From Flavobacterium flavigenum (GTDB lineage Bacteria; Bacteroidota; Bacteroidia; Flavobacteriales; Flavobacteriaceae): a DNA stretch of 64,000 nucleotides. Shown here piece by piece: positions 12,601 to 19,934 of this stretch; positions within the stretch are counted from its first letter, which is position 1; each line of letters begins with the position of its first letter. The translations under genes and the position numbers were made by a program. Where the stretch lies: NCBI RefSeq assembly GCF_027111255.2, contig NZ_CP114285.2, positions 2,046,001-2,110,000 on the forward strand, given 5' to 3'. The notes under the pieces were generated by a model. The model searched no databases and was not told the origin of the DNA. It worked only from the letters and a program-made list of their open reading frames with translations.

Positions 12601-15489
12601 CCGCTGAATTTCAATAATGCCATTTTATATAATTACGATATTCATGGCAATGTAAAAGAAGTGGTCAATTATTATTCGGCACTTAGGGACCCTAATTGTT
12701 ATTCCCCTACCAAAAATGATTGCGAAAAACACATCAAAAGAGTGGCCTATGAGTATGACCTTATCAGCGGTAATGTCAATACGGTAACTTTTCAGCCTGA
12801 CAAGCCTGATATGTTCATCCATAAGTACAATTATGATGCAGATAACAGAATCGTCGATGTACAAACCTCATCAGATAATGTGATCTGGGAAAAAGAAGCG
12901 AATTATAAATACTATCTGCACGGTCCCCTGGCACGAGTTGAGCTAGGGAATAAAAAAGTACAGGGTATTGATTATGCGTATACCCTGCAAGGATGGCTTA
13001 AAGCAGTAAATGGTGAAAACCTCACCGCTGCTGCCAATGATATGGGACAAGACGGACTCGCTTCAGGAACCACCAAAACATTTGATGCCTTTGGATATTC
13101 CTTAAACTATTATGACCAGGATTATAAATCTATTGGAAATACCGATGATGGAACTTCCGGTTTCAAACCTTTGATGTACAGCCGAAATGCCACGATTCAA
13201 CCCAACTCAAAAGATTTGTTTAATGGCAACATCAAGCAGATGACTACGGCCATACGCAAAACCGATGGCAGTTTGCTTAACATTCAAAAGAACACCTATA
13301 CGTATGACCAGCTCAATCGTATAAAAACCATGAACTCCAGTGCCATTGTACCTAATGCGACTTCCGGAACTACCAGCTACGATTCGAGTTATTCATATGA
13401 CAAAAACGGAAATCTCCAGACTCTAAACAGAAAAGCCCCAAACAGCAACGGAGCGCCAACCGACATGGATAAACTGACCTATGAGTATCCTAATGAAGCA
13501 GGTCAGACGTACCGAAACAGCAATAAACTGGCTTTGGTTAAAGATGCCGCTGCTATACCAGCAGCAACATTTGTCGGAGATTTAGAAGATCAGGAGACCA
13601 AACTGTCTGCTTTAACACAGCCCATAACCTACAATATTAATTCCCCTAAAACGCATAATTATATTTATGATGACATAGGACAGCTTATTGAAGACAAAAC
13701 AGAAGGGATACTCATAAACTGGCGTGTAGACGGAAAAGTAAAAAGTGTAGTAAAAGGAACTGTAACCTATGCCTTTGAATATAATGGCTTAGGAAACCGA
13801 ATCGCCAAAAAAGAAATTAAACCGGGGCTTATCACCACGACCTATTATGCTCCTGATGCCCAAGGGAATGTGCTTGGGGTATATGAAGAAAAATTCAAGC
13901 CCAAAGAAACCGACCTGCAAAACGACCTGCTTTTAAACAGCTACAATGTTAATAGTGTTGCCTTAAAACGCGCCATCAATAACATATTTATGACCAGCGA
14001 TGGCAGTACTGCAAGCGTGAGTGCAACCGGAAATTTAAAGCTGCAGGCAGGGAATTCTATTACGCTTAAAAATTTTACCGCAGTTCAGGGCAGTACTTTT
14101 ACAGCACAAATTACACCAGTACAAGCCAACAACAACGAGTCTGTATTGACGCTTAAGGAACACCATATTTTTGGCAGCAGCCGACTGGGTATGGAAACCA
14201 AAAGCTTAGTAGTATACAACAGCACTATTAGCAGCGGAACACCTGATCCGGTCCCGACAAATTTTGTATCTTTGATTGGTGACAAAAAATATGAATTGTC
14301 CAACCATTTAGGGAATGTACTGGCGGTAGTAAGCGATAAAAAAATTCCGACCACTACTGCAGGCGTATTTAATCCTGACGTTCTTAGTTATTCTGATTAT
14401 TATCCTTTTGGACAGTTAGTGCCTAATAGACACGATAGCAGTGATAGCTATCGCTATGGCTTCCAAGGACAGGAGAAGGACGATGAGTTGAAGGGTGAAG
14501 GAAATTCTTTGAATTACACCTTTAGGATGCACGACCCGAGGATTGGGAGGTTTTTTGCGGTTGACCCATTAGATTATAAATTTGCATGGAATAGCCCGTA
14601 CGCTTTTAGTTCAAATAATGTAATTCACGGAGTAGAATTAGAAGGATTAGAAGTTACACCTTATAAAAATAAAATTAAATATAAATCTGTTTTTGTTGAA
14701 GGTGCAGGAAATGTATCGACAAGAATTGGAAATGCAGCTCATAATACAACGGGGTATTTAGCTAATATTAGTGTTATTCCAGCATATAATTTAAGTTCTG
14801 ATGCTATTAATGGAACATATAATTTGTTTACTGGAAAATACAACAATACTATTTCTTATTTGCCAACAGAAATAGACAGAGGTTTAAATCAGTTCTCTAA
14901 TCAAGTTTCAGATTTCTTTTCCAATTTAAAAAGTTATTTTTCTGATAATTCAGGAGCTGAGATTTATAAAGACCAATTAAGTGGTTTAACTAAATTAGAA
15001 AATTATGAATTAGCAGGTGAATTGTTTTTATGGCATAAAGCAAGTAAATTCAGTGGTTCAGGAGCTAGTATGGGAGTTACGACTGTAGAAGAAACTGAAA
15101 ATTTAATTAAAGTTGATTTGATGAGCGGACCAAAAGGCAGGTCTGGGTTTCTTACATTTGATATTGTAGAAGGAGCAGATATTTCTGATGATGTGGTTAA
15201 CTTTGGTAAGCATTTTAAAAATGCTTCGATAGATGTATTAGAAGTTAATAATCCACAAGCTGCTTTTATGGAACATGTTGAGGCTAGTGTGAAACCTGGC
15301 GGAACTATGACAATTAGAGGAACTATGAGTAATAAATACTTTAGTAAAATATATAATAACCTTGAATCATTAGATAGTTTTGATGTTATACGTAAAACTG
15401 AAAATGTAAAAAATAAAGGTTACTTAAGAACAGATGGTAATCCTGTAACTGGACAAGTAAACGAAATTGTATTGAAGAAAAAAGGATAG
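6637..15489 (+). CDS. RHS repeat polymorphic toxin protein with variable C-terminal domain CT1
   Basis: This 2950-residue protein starts with a signal peptide (~1-27, ending SQAQ). Residues ~30-1750 are an N-terminal and insert region rich in Cys-containing beta segments. YD/RHS repeats run from ~1760 to 2580 (YYYDQAGNLTQ, FAYDKLGRIIA, YDGLGRIVEAG, YIYDDIGQLIED). The RHS core is at ~2587-2670 ([40 protein letters not shown]). After the GVELEG boundary the sequence becomes AT-rich and unrelated to the other cassettes: this is CT1, ~280 residues. Its last ~125 residues (VKPGGTMTIRG, NKYFSKIYNNLESL) faintly recall a Rossmann methyltransferase fold, but I cannot assign an activity. Such proteins usually form a shell that encloses and releases the C-terminal toxin. 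The next gene, 3 bp away, is the expected immunity gene. Confidence 0.85.
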   Translation: MNIIFKNWIKKFYLFVAFFFSLASQAQVQEVEYSSFTPTALRNFTAGIVLDSEYNIPNQKNIDTYCYFSLAIDNEKVPYTGYSVTAAFEFTPYDQSGNLLPAEMVTKTMTVNYNPNFSTVSPAFSDLNYFKIKNKFGIKVALVSNSIVVKDLSNTVIPTASATAQLNNVTVNMGFKARRYYPLATSLITPTATTNTNGTAVKISWGALTGAVEYELEWTWVDNYSDASSTAVTSPQNIPFTDRDFDLNNTRIVIKANGSANNYEIPQIYSKGYLLYRVRGIGRNASNENAKTYGLWSSGAGLKTTVADWPNQITIAEHENNKNWQFQASYAEDGKKKEIVSYFDGSLRNRQTVTKINSDNVPVVGEVIYDTQGRPAIEVLPTPAPDNSIHYFPNYNLVNATTRYSNKNFDYGPNNCTTTTASMTNTISGASRYYSANNDFSTSVNRNFIPDAKLFPFSQTEYTPDNTGRISRKGGVGDKHKLGSGHEMKYFYGVPSDMELNRLFGYKVGEISHYKKNTVIDPNGQISVSYLDPQGRTIATALAGANSTNLESLPEETNTGSQVNEDLTASNTLAESGAFKGFLDKKTITKEILVSDVIPYHFNYTLDQSSSFQPECQTPAFSYPFVYDLDISLKNNCGEEQLITPVHQPVGTKKTDGMPEGVTINKSGLITPQLTAGKYSLSKELKVNESALKSYAAHYVKKLTTPGSSCYINPNAYKADASLLIENCKFSCQTCTDKLGEKSVYIQNSFNAYYSSSLITVSIAGTTINVQLNGATNSNGTAIDAEEKSGLTTRFSKEWDLLSSECKKYCDPDIVFAPSCDVNEGMLLADVSPNGQYGATSNTYVNDENLPVTPNPAYKVSVFNNTSPESITGNQLFYYADNSTSGNNWKKPTTSYVNEDESIAWIELETTTAANGEITFDPEIDKYSDIPTTGKLEITNPDGSITYKVRPQYLKHSKDFIFKWDDGWAASLVKYHPEYNYLVYSKALCGITKTVTMNGVSVTLNSDDYDNRIQNATTFLQAQSNGFIDALTGTNFDLIYTNDPYFQDFATINSTAATIVTTTQPLLRYNPSTSGNTSIMYQALKSNYSNGITMFQNALKTVLCSPLNSNCTSTFSSATPEQKDAIWNIYKSLYLGLKANIKHIYLNLYALEKKTYNGCIGSEKSKNVANVLSSSFTTQKTAINNAIQSITTAGTLCASSSAPLYAKLERRFIPTDYSYDSSADPNTVIINAKAVNHYQVYAQTGNCPLLSDLDLFLNNFFKDPILPITFTTTNATYSTFNKQYLSTNLLKALSPGVAIPTASLNINSTSSGTKLDIRFSSTTPSITSGITSLTTPSSTYNWSGYGSNWKIINLKQFFYDKAASTPGSGIFKFKVIAEISNGSNATKTGEILLTGTTTAAIGECGISGGAGETLYPNADMSGPNVCSKQTQFETSILNLFNEIRTSLNNTYLIYTIANNNQSYLYNFFGSENSIFTRDPGSTEFYYIKKGNVIVASFYLDSAFPNNITSFTSFTTSNNSPSHFRFNYNIGALTGTMEGEMELPYNNFDCPVAAQKCITQTVAPVACDNTKKTEYIEFINGKSGVPPALSNYSVDAAKVQFCENNYQYIFDSYKAYINQMKSIGMTSAHDIRFRTISEFGNTYLNYGFSDIGNTITQYSAYYVANANDPNLLNWNDWVNTVYRKINGLCPPAPLSNTYTMPLPTVQAEKCDHFSINIDGAFGNDIYNSVIEAKKQKFIKDYIAKAMTATETFDMNYTGKEYQYTLYYYDQAGNLTQTVAPEGVKRMTLDKASNDNINAYRTANNPTENAAFQPQHTFKTQYKYNTLNQLVWQKTPDGGETRFAYDKLGRIIASQNANQAKPAAGSVRFSYTAYDGLGRIVEAGEVLNPNTTAATTYTINDEGKLVYGGTAIVNGFTDNIASKTEVTRTVYSEDPDVEKWSPYSPPGGGLPPVITRQASFFFSDKSTTPALNNINRVTGVFYYDNYIAASPLNFNNAILYNYDIHGNVKEVVNYYSALRDPNCYSPTKNDCEKHIKRVAYEYDLISGNVNTVTFQPDKPDMFIHKYNYDADNRIVDVQTSSDNVIWEKEANYKYYLHGPLARVELGNKKVQGIDYAYTLQGWLKAVNGENLTAAANDMGQDGLASGTTKTFDAFGYSLNYYDQDYKSIGNTDDGTSGFKPLMYSRNATIQPNSKDLFNGNIKQMTTAIRKTDGSLLNIQKNTYTYDQLNRIKTMNSSAIVPNATSGTTSYDSSYSYDKNGNLQTLNRKAPNSNGAPTDMDKLTYEYPNEAGQTYRNSNKLALVKDAAAIPAATFVGDLEDQETKLSALTQPITYNINSPKTHNYIYDDIGQLIEDKTEGILINWRVDGKVKSVVKGTVTYAFEYNGLGNRIAKKEIKPGLITTTYYAPDAQGNVLGVYEEKFKPKETDLQNDLLLNSYNVNSVALKRAINNIFMTSDGSTASVSATGNLKLQAGNSITLKNFTAVQGSTFTAQITPVQANNNESVLTLKEHHIFGSSRLGMETKSLVVYNSTISSGTPDPVPTNFVSLIGDKKYELSNHLGNVLAVVSDKKIPTTTAGVFNPDVLSYSDYYPFGQLVPNRHDSSDSYRYGFQGQEKDDELKGEGNSLNYTFRMHDPRIGRFFAVDPLDYKFAWNSPYAFSSNNVIHGVELEGLEVTPYKNKIKYKSVFVEGAGNVSTRIGNAAHNTTGYLANISVIPAYNLSSDAINGTYNLFTGKYNNTISYLPTEIDRGLNQFSNQVSDFFSNLKSYFSDNSGAEIYKDQLSGLTKLENYELAGELFLWHKASKFSGSGASMGVTTVEETENLIKVDLMSGPKGRSGFLTFDIVEGADISDDVVNFGKHFKNASIDVLEVNNPQAAFMEHVEASVKPGGTMTIRGTMSNKYFSKIYNNLESLDSFDVIRKTENVKNKGYLRTDGNPVTGQVNEIVLKKKG
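14397..14646 (+). repeat. RHS core repeat, copy 1 (inside the full-length rhs gene)
   Basis: This 250-bp segment runs from the YYPFG codons to the GVELEG codons. It recurs at 22196-22445 and 29481-29730 with the same length and no gaps. All three copies begin with TTATTATCCTTTTGG. Copies 1 and 3 share their first 36 bases. This is the last conserved part before the variable toxin. Confidence 0.9.
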
Positions 15490-15492
15490 ATT

Positions 15493-15921
15493 ATGATTTA
15501 TACTAAAGAATTAAATGAATTAGATTCTTCTGAATCTTATTTTAAAATTATCTTGTGTAATAAAAATGTTGTGGTAATTGCTTTTGTAAATCTAGGAATT
15601 AGTAATCATGAATTGAATAAGGAGTCTAGGTTAAAACACATAGACAGAAGTTATATTATTTGTTATTCTGTAGATTTTTTAAAAATAAATAATAAAATTT
15701 TATTCGATAGTGGTATTAACTCCGAATCGTATTATTTTGGAGGTTACAATATTGATAATAATAATGATGTTCAGGATATTGAAATTAAAACTAGTCACTT
15801 AATATTAAAACTTTGTGATGATAGTAAAATTGAAGCGAGTTATTTTATCCCTATTGATACACCAAACATTAAAGCAAATATGAGTTTATTAGACCTAAAT
15901 AATTTTTGGAATAATGGGTAA
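15493..15921 (+). CDS. Candidate immunity protein for CT1
   Basis: This 142-residue protein without signal peptide or membrane segment starts 3 bp after the rhs stop codon, the usual place for the gene protecting against the adjacent C-terminal toxin. It is acidic, Asn/Ile-rich and very AT-rich at DNA level, like the CT1 region and unlike the rhs body, which suggests that toxin and immunity genes arrived together. I do not recognise the family. The immunity role rests on position alone. A rho-independent terminator-like hairpin follows at 16052-16092. Confidence 0.65.
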   Translation: MIYTKELNELDSSESYFKIILCNKNVVVIAFVNLGISNHELNKESRLKHIDRSYIICYSVDFLKINNKILFDSGINSESYYFGGYNIDNNNDVQDIEIKTSHLILKLCDDSKIEASYFIPIDTPNIKANMSLLDLNNFWNNG

Positions 15922-16030
15922 TAGCCCTGACCGCTCGGATATATAGACAACGATAGCGCAGAAATTTTTCCCCACTGGCGCTCGTTTGTCCGTCATTCTG
16001 GTACCTACTTAAATTATGAAAACAAAACGT

Positions 16031-16044
16031 AGCGTTTGCAACGC
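16031..16044 (+). repeat. 14-base repeat shared with the 3' flank of the array
   Basis: AGCGTTTGCAACGC occurs here, after the first immunity gene, and again at 31122-31135, after the last immunity gene. Both are preceded by an ACAAAAC-like stretch. It may be a remnant of the original rhs locus 3' flank. Confidence 0.5.
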
Positions 16045-16051
16045 GGGTAAT

Positions 16052-16092
16052 AAAACACAAAAGCAACTCGTTATGAGTTGCTTTTGTGTTTT
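16052..16092. terminator. Bidirectional terminator hairpin after the CT1 immunity gene
   Basis: An 18-bp perfect inverted repeat (AAAACACAAAAGCAACTC, loop of 5, then its complement) ends in TTTT on the plus strand and carries A-runs on the other side. It fits termination of the rhs-immunity transcript and of the truncated XRE gene coming from the right. Confidence 0.75.
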
Positions 16093-16116
16093 ATAAATGT
16101 TGCTGTTACAGGTTTT

Positions 16117-16346
16117 TTATTGCGCTAACTGCTGTATTTTCTTTTTGGTAATAAAGGCATCAATTAGAATTTTAATTACAGATTTATCCTCTTCCTGCAT
16201 TTTTTCAATCGCCATAAATTGGTTAAGGAGTTCTTTATCGGTTAGGGAACTATCTGCTAAATCGTCAGAACTACCGCTCATTAAAAAATCAGAAGACACA
16301 CCCAGCGCATTAGAAATCTTTGCCATAATATCGGCAGAAGGTGTTG
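16117..16346 (-). pseudogene. C-terminal remnant of an XRE-family repressor
   Basis: On the minus strand the codons from about 16346 to the stop at 16117 encode ATPSADIMAKISNALGVSS... through ...KKKIQQLAQ. This aligns with the second half of the intact XRE repressor at 16761-17108 (SPTIDVAKKIADALEVST ... FQKDIQKQLS) but is clearly diverged. The N-terminal helix-turn-helix is missing: homology stops exactly where the 5,864-bp duplicated block begins at 16347. The longer open frame up to 16440 reads into unrelated repeat sequence. This is best seen as what is left of a related, older element replaced by recombination. Confidence 0.7.
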
Positions 16347-16459
16347 CCCCAGCTCGCGCGAGCAGAAATAAGTTCAACAGCTCGCGCGATGCCTCTGGCT
16401 CGTGCCCATTCCAATAAGCAAACAAAGCATATAAAAACAAAAAAGCAACTCGTTACTGG
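16347..16459. repeat. Imperfect 113-bp direct repeat, first unit (copy A)
   Basis: This segment and 16633-16745 share most bases (both read CCCCAGCT, GCGAGCAGAAATAAGTTCAA, GCCTCTGGCTCGTGCCCAT, AAAAACAAAAAAGCAACTC), with roughly nine substitutions, at a spacing of 286 bp. The same pair occurs in copy B at 23632-23744 and 23918-24030. The repeat looks like a duplicated 3' flank of the XRE gene. Confidence 0.8.
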
Positions 16460-16586
16460 AGGGCACTGAAAAAGTCCTTCTTTTCAAAAACTCATTAAAA
16501 AATCGATTAAATAAGAGTTTGATTTTATTTAAACTCTTTTTTTTACTCAAATTTGATTTTCTGAGATTATAGAGGATTACAACAAG

Positions 16587-16624
16587 AAAAAGGAGCACAA
16601 ACAATAGCGTTTGTGCTCCTTTTT
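16587..16624. terminator. Long hairpin, terminator-like, in the left arm of element A
   Basis: A 16-bp inverted repeat (AAAAAGGAGCACAAAC, loop AATAGC, then its complement ending TTTTT). In copy B (23872-23909) the C at position 10 of the left arm is T, turning a C-G pair into a T-G wobble: the only difference found between the two copies. Confidence 0.65.
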
Positions 16625-16632
16625 GGTTTTTT

Positions 16633-16745
16633 CCCCAGCTGGTGCGAGCAGAAATAAGTTCAACGGCTAGCGCGATGCCTCTGGCTCGTGCCCATCCCAA
16701 TAAGCAAACAAAACATATAAAAACAAAAAAGCAACTCATAACTGG
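16633..16745. repeat. Imperfect 113-bp direct repeat, second unit (copy A)
   Basis: Second member of the pair described at 16347-16459. The palindrome GCTCGCGCGAGC of the first unit is degraded to GCTGGTGCGAGC here. Confidence 0.8.
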
Positions 16746-16762
16746 GTTGCTTTTTTTGTTTT
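16721..16762. terminator. Terminator of the XRE repressor gene (copy A)
   Basis: The hairpin AAACAAAAAAGCAACTCATA...GGGTTGCTTTTTTTGTTT overlaps the stop codon of the minus-strand XRE gene. The T-run needed for termination is present on both strands. The same structure is at 24006-24047. Confidence 0.6.
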
Positions 16763-17108
16763 AAGAAAGTTGTTTTTGAATATCTTTTTGAAAGACAAAA
16801 GCTCTTAGCATGGCTTTAATGCTGTTAATGTCTTCTTGGCTTAAGAACTGTGTTTTATGAAAAAGCTGTAAAAGTTCATCGTCATTAATTTTAGTGCTTA
16901 TAATTTGGTCGTTAGAACCATAGATAAGCGAATCTGTAGAAACTTCTAATGCATCAGCAATCTTTTTAGCTACATCAATCGTAGGCGAAGTTAAATTACG
17001 CTCGTATCTGGAAATGTGCGTAGCGTGAACCTCAATGAGTTTTGCTAAATCTCCTTGTGAAATATTTTTATCGGAACGAATTTTTTTCAGGTTATCTCCA
17101 AATGACAT
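16761..17108 (-). CDS. XRE-family helix-turn-helix repressor (copy A)
   Basis: A 115-residue cytoplasmic DNA-binding protein starting at ATG 17108. The helix-turn-helix covers residues ~5-60 (FGDNLKKIRSDKNISQGDLA, then HATHISRYERNLTSPTIDVA), the classic Cro/C1-type pattern, followed by a short helical C-terminus (EDINSIKAMLRAFVFQKD) that probably dimerises. An upstream ATG at 17138 would add ten residues that are not part of the family, so the inner start is preferred. It is divergent from the ATPase gene across a 156-bp promoter region, a typical arrangement for a repressor that controls its mobile element. Its target is inferred. Confidence 0.85.
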   Translation of the reverse strand: MSFGDNLKKIRSDKNISQGDLAKLIEVHATHISRYERNLTSPTIDVAKKIADALEVSTDSLIYGSNDQIISTKINDDELLQLFHKTQFLSQEDINSIKAMLRAFVFQKDIQKQLS

Positions 17109-17192
17109 AAGTGTGTTATTAATAGCTGTAAACAACATAAATGATTTACAAAATTAACTATTTATAGACAAAAAATATATGATGTTAAAAAA

Positions 17193-17219
17193 TATAAACA
17201 AATTTTATATTTTTGTATA
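17193..17219. promoter_or_regulatory. Possible operator between repressor and ATPase genes (copy A)
   Basis: TATAAACAAA (17193-17202) and TTTTTGTATA (17210-17219) form an imperfect inverted repeat with 8 of 10 matching positions. It overlaps the expected -33 region of the rightward promoter, a plausible site for the adjacent XRE repressor. The copy B equivalent is 24478-24504. Confidence 0.35.
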
Positions 17220-17238
17220 AACATAAAATATATATTTG
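17212..17238 (+). promoter_or_regulatory. Bacteroidota-type promoter of the ATPase-recombinase operon (copy A)
   Basis: TATATTTG at 17231-17238 matches the Bacteroidota -7 consensus TAnnTTTG exactly. TTTG at 17212-17215 could serve as the -33 element, although the spacing (15 bases) is shorter than usual. The start codon follows 26 bases after the -7 box. Copy B equivalent: 24497-24523. Confidence 0.45.
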
Positions 17239-17264
17239 TAGTCAAATATGATTATTTAAAACTT

Positions 17265-18848
17265 ATGAACAATCTCAACACTGCCAACCCCAACAACTAC
17301 CTTTTCGAAACCAAATACTTAAAAATTCAAGTTTTGGGAGGTATCAGGTTTAACAATCTCGAAGCATTACGAGTTACTTTAGGAATCCAAAAACTAAAAA
17401 CAGAAACTGTACTACGCCAAAATATCGATTTATACAACGACACATCAATAGAAAAGCTAACAAGAAAAGTAGCAGAACGATTAGAAATTGGCACAACGAT
17501 AATACGAAGAGATTTAGATCAACTCACAAACGAACTGGAAAACTACCGATTGCAGGAAGTAGAACAACAAGGAAAAATCTACGAAAAGCAAGTAAAAGTG
17601 TTAACCGAGAACGAAATCAAAACCGCCAAAGCCTTTTTACAAAACCAAAATTTAATACAGGAAACCCAAAACCTAATCGGCAAAGCGGGCGTAATCGGAG
17701 AAGAAGTAAACAGACTTTTAATGTATTTAATCTTCACGAGCAGAAAAACAAACAATCCGTTACACTGCATCAGTTTAGGAAGTTCGGGAGCAGGAAAAAC
17801 ACATTTGCAAAGCAAAGTAGCCGAACTCATTCCGGAGGAAGACAAAATAGAAATGACCGTATTATCAGCCAATGCCTTTTATTATTTTAACCGCACCGAA
17901 CTGCGAGGAAAACTCATTTTGATAGAAGATCTGGACGGAGCAGAAAGCGTATTGTATCCGCTTCGGGAACTGCAAAGCAAAAAGCGAATCACAAAAACAG
18001 TCGTTCATAAAGACAAAAAAGGAACAACCAAAACCATTCATTTAACAGTCGAAGGTCCTGTATGCGTGAGCGGTTGCACCACGCAGGAGAGCATTTATGA
18101 AGACAACTCCAATAGGAGTTTTCTTTTATACATTGACGAAAGCGAAGTGCAGGACGAGAAAATAATGAATTACCAAAGAAAGTTATCCGCAGGTAAAACC
18201 AACCAAGAGGAAGAATTACAAGCTAAATTACTACTTCAAAATTGTCAAAGACTACTCAAAACCATCACCGTCAAAAATCCTTTTGCCGAATATTTAAGTT
18301 TGCCACAATCGGTATTCAAACCAAGAAGAACCAACGCCCATTATTTGCAATTTATAGAAGTGATTACTTTTTACAAACAATACCAAAAGTTCCATCACAT
18401 CGACAAAGAAACTGGCGAAGAATATATAGAAACCACCGTAGAAGACATACAAGAAGCCAATGAGCTGATTAAAGAAGTGTTGCTACGCAAAAGCGATACA
18501 CTCACAGGCGCAAGCAGAAATCATTTAGAAAATTTAAAAGAATATTTAAAACAAAACAATCAAACCCAGTTTACCAATAGTGAAATCCGCAGGAATTTAA
18601 GAGTAAAAGAAACCACTTTGCGACGATACAATAACCAGTTATTAAGTGAAAATTACATCAAGAAAGTAAAAAGCAAAAACACAAAATCCTACTGCTATGA
18701 GATTACCGACATAGAAGAATATAAGAACCTGAAAACCTTGATAGATAAAGCATTGCAGGATTGTATCACACAAATACAACTCGCCAACTCGCACACAACT
18801 AACCACGCCAAAATGGCGAAGTCAATCAAAACAAAACCAGTTACTTAA
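17265..18848 (+). CDS. P-loop ATPase with C-terminal winged helix, element replication or transposition protein (copy A)
   Basis: This 527-residue protein has a Walker A motif GSSGAGKT at residues 172-179 and a Walker B-like LILIEDLDG at ~217-225. Residues ~430-510 look like a winged helix (FTNSEIRRNLRVKETTLRRY). The N-terminal ~100 residues (LKIQVLGGIRF, KLTRKVAERLEIGTTIIRRD) resemble the part that follows the CHC2/Toprim domains in Bacteroidota primase-helicase proteins of mobile elements. Those primase domains are absent here, so it could be a stand-alone helicase or initiator. It leads an apparent operon with the two recombinases. The ATPase fold is sure; the replication role is inference. 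Confidence 0.75.
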   Translation: MNNLNTANPNNYLFETKYLKIQVLGGIRFNNLEALRVTLGIQKLKTETVLRQNIDLYNDTSIEKLTRKVAERLEIGTTIIRRDLDQLTNELENYRLQEVEQQGKIYEKQVKVLTENEIKTAKAFLQNQNLIQETQNLIGKAGVIGEEVNRLLMYLIFTSRKTNNPLHCISLGSSGAGKTHLQSKVAELIPEEDKIEMTVLSANAFYYFNRTELRGKLILIEDLDGAESVLYPLRELQSKKRITKTVVHKDKKGTTKTIHLTVEGPVCVSGCTTQESIYEDNSNRSFLLYIDESEVQDEKIMNYQRKLSAGKTNQEEELQAKLLLQNCQRLLKTITVKNPFAEYLSLPQSVFKPRRTNAHYLQFIEVITFYKQYQKFHHIDKETGEEYIETTVEDIQEANELIKEVLLRKSDTLTGASRNHLENLKEYLKQNNQTQFTNSEIRRNLRVKETTLRRYNNQLLSENYIKKVKSKNTKSYCYEITDIEEYKNLKTLIDKALQDCITQIQLANSHTTNHAKMAKSIKTKPVT

Positions 18849-18899
18849 CTACCTAAAATCAAAATACTCTAAAATAAAACAGGTACATAAATAAAAAAA

Positions 18900-19934
18900 A
18901 TGAAACAGCTAACACTACACAACGAAAGCTATCAGGAAATACACAAAGATTTTAGTAATTGGCTGGATATTTTAGGCTTTGCCGATAGTACGTTGCTGAG
19001 TTTGCCCAATCATCTCAAAGAGTTTTTTCATTACCCTGAAAACGAAAGCATCAATCAAATTAATACGATTACCGTTCAAATTATAAAAGACTACTACGAG
19101 CATCTAAAAACAAGGGACAATAAAGCCCGAGACGGCGGATTAAGCAAGGCGTATCTCAACAAGCATTTGCAAGCCTTATTCAAGTTCAACGATTATCTAA
19201 AAAGCCACAATCACAAAGCACTGCCCATACACCTCAAACGGGAAGAACAAAACCAGCGGGACAGCCTGCAAATACTCACACAAGACGAAATCAAACAACT
19301 ATTTAAAGCTACAGAATTTAGCAACAGTCAGGAAAGAATCTGCAAAAGAGACACCGTAATATTAGTATTATTATACAGTTGCGGACTGCGCAGAAACGAA
19401 GTAATCAATCTGGAAATCAAAGACATATTATTCGATAAAGAACGAATTTATGTTCGAAAAGGCAAGAATTACAAAGAGCGATTTGTCCCCATAAACCAGT
19501 ACAATATCAAAATTATTGAAGAATACATTTACGATTACCGCCCACAATTTAAAGACTACAAAGACACCGAATATTTATTAATCAACTACCGAGGGACACC
19601 ATTGCAAGGACAAAGTTTGTGCAACAGATTAACCGAAATTGTCAAGGCTACTAACAATCAGGAACTAACAGCCAAAAACCTCACACCGCATATTTTACGG
19701 CATTCTATTGCCACGCATTTACTGGAACAAGGCGCAAAAATTGAAACCATCAGCCAGTTTTTAGGACACACTTCATTGGAAAGCACACAGATTTACACCC
19801 ATTTATTAGAGGATAAAGCAAAAACTACAAACGATGAAAAACTTCATAACTCACTTAGAGAAAAACGGTTACTCAACCAAGAGTATCCCAGTATTCCAAA
19901 GGGCTACAGACCGCCTCAATATATGGATGAATAA
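18900..19934 (+). CDS. Tyrosine recombinase, catalytically complete (copy A)
   Basis: A 344-residue integrase. The N-terminal SAM-like core-binding domain covers ~10-105 and the catalytic domain ~120-315. All six catalytic positions appear present: Arg164 (SCGLRRNE), a Lys in the beta-hairpin (VRKGKNYKERFVP, ~187-189), His264 and Arg267 (PHILRHSIATH), His290 (LGHTSLES) and Tyr299 (QIYTH). This is the XerC/XerD architecture. It begins 51 bp after the ATPase gene, and its last 101 bases overlap the start of the second recombinase. It is the likely active strand-exchange enzyme for insertion at the RHS core; that target is inferred from the element boundary. Confidence 0.9.
   Translation: MKQLTLHNESYQEIHKDFSNWLDILGFADSTLLSLPNHLKEFFHYPENESINQINTITVQIIKDYYEHLKTRDNKARDGGLSKAYLNKHLQALFKFNDYLKSHNHKALPIHLKREEQNQRDSLQILTQDEIKQLFKATEFSNSQERICKRDTVILVLLYSCGLRRNEVINLEIKDILFDKERIYVRKGKNYKERFVPINQYNIKIIEEYIYDYRPQFKDYKDTEYLLINYRGTPLQGQSLCNRLTEIVKATNNQELTAKNLTPHILRHSIATHLLEQGAKIETISQFLGHTSLESTQIYTHLLEDKAKTTNDEKLHNSLREKRLLNQEYPSIPKGYRPPQYMDE

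Noticed and set aside
16374..16739. Open frame of 121 codons on the minus strand in the left arm of the element (and the same at 23659-24024)
   Set aside because: It runs through the two 113-bp repeats and the hairpin, its two ends encode the same repeat-derived residues, and it has no protein-like features.
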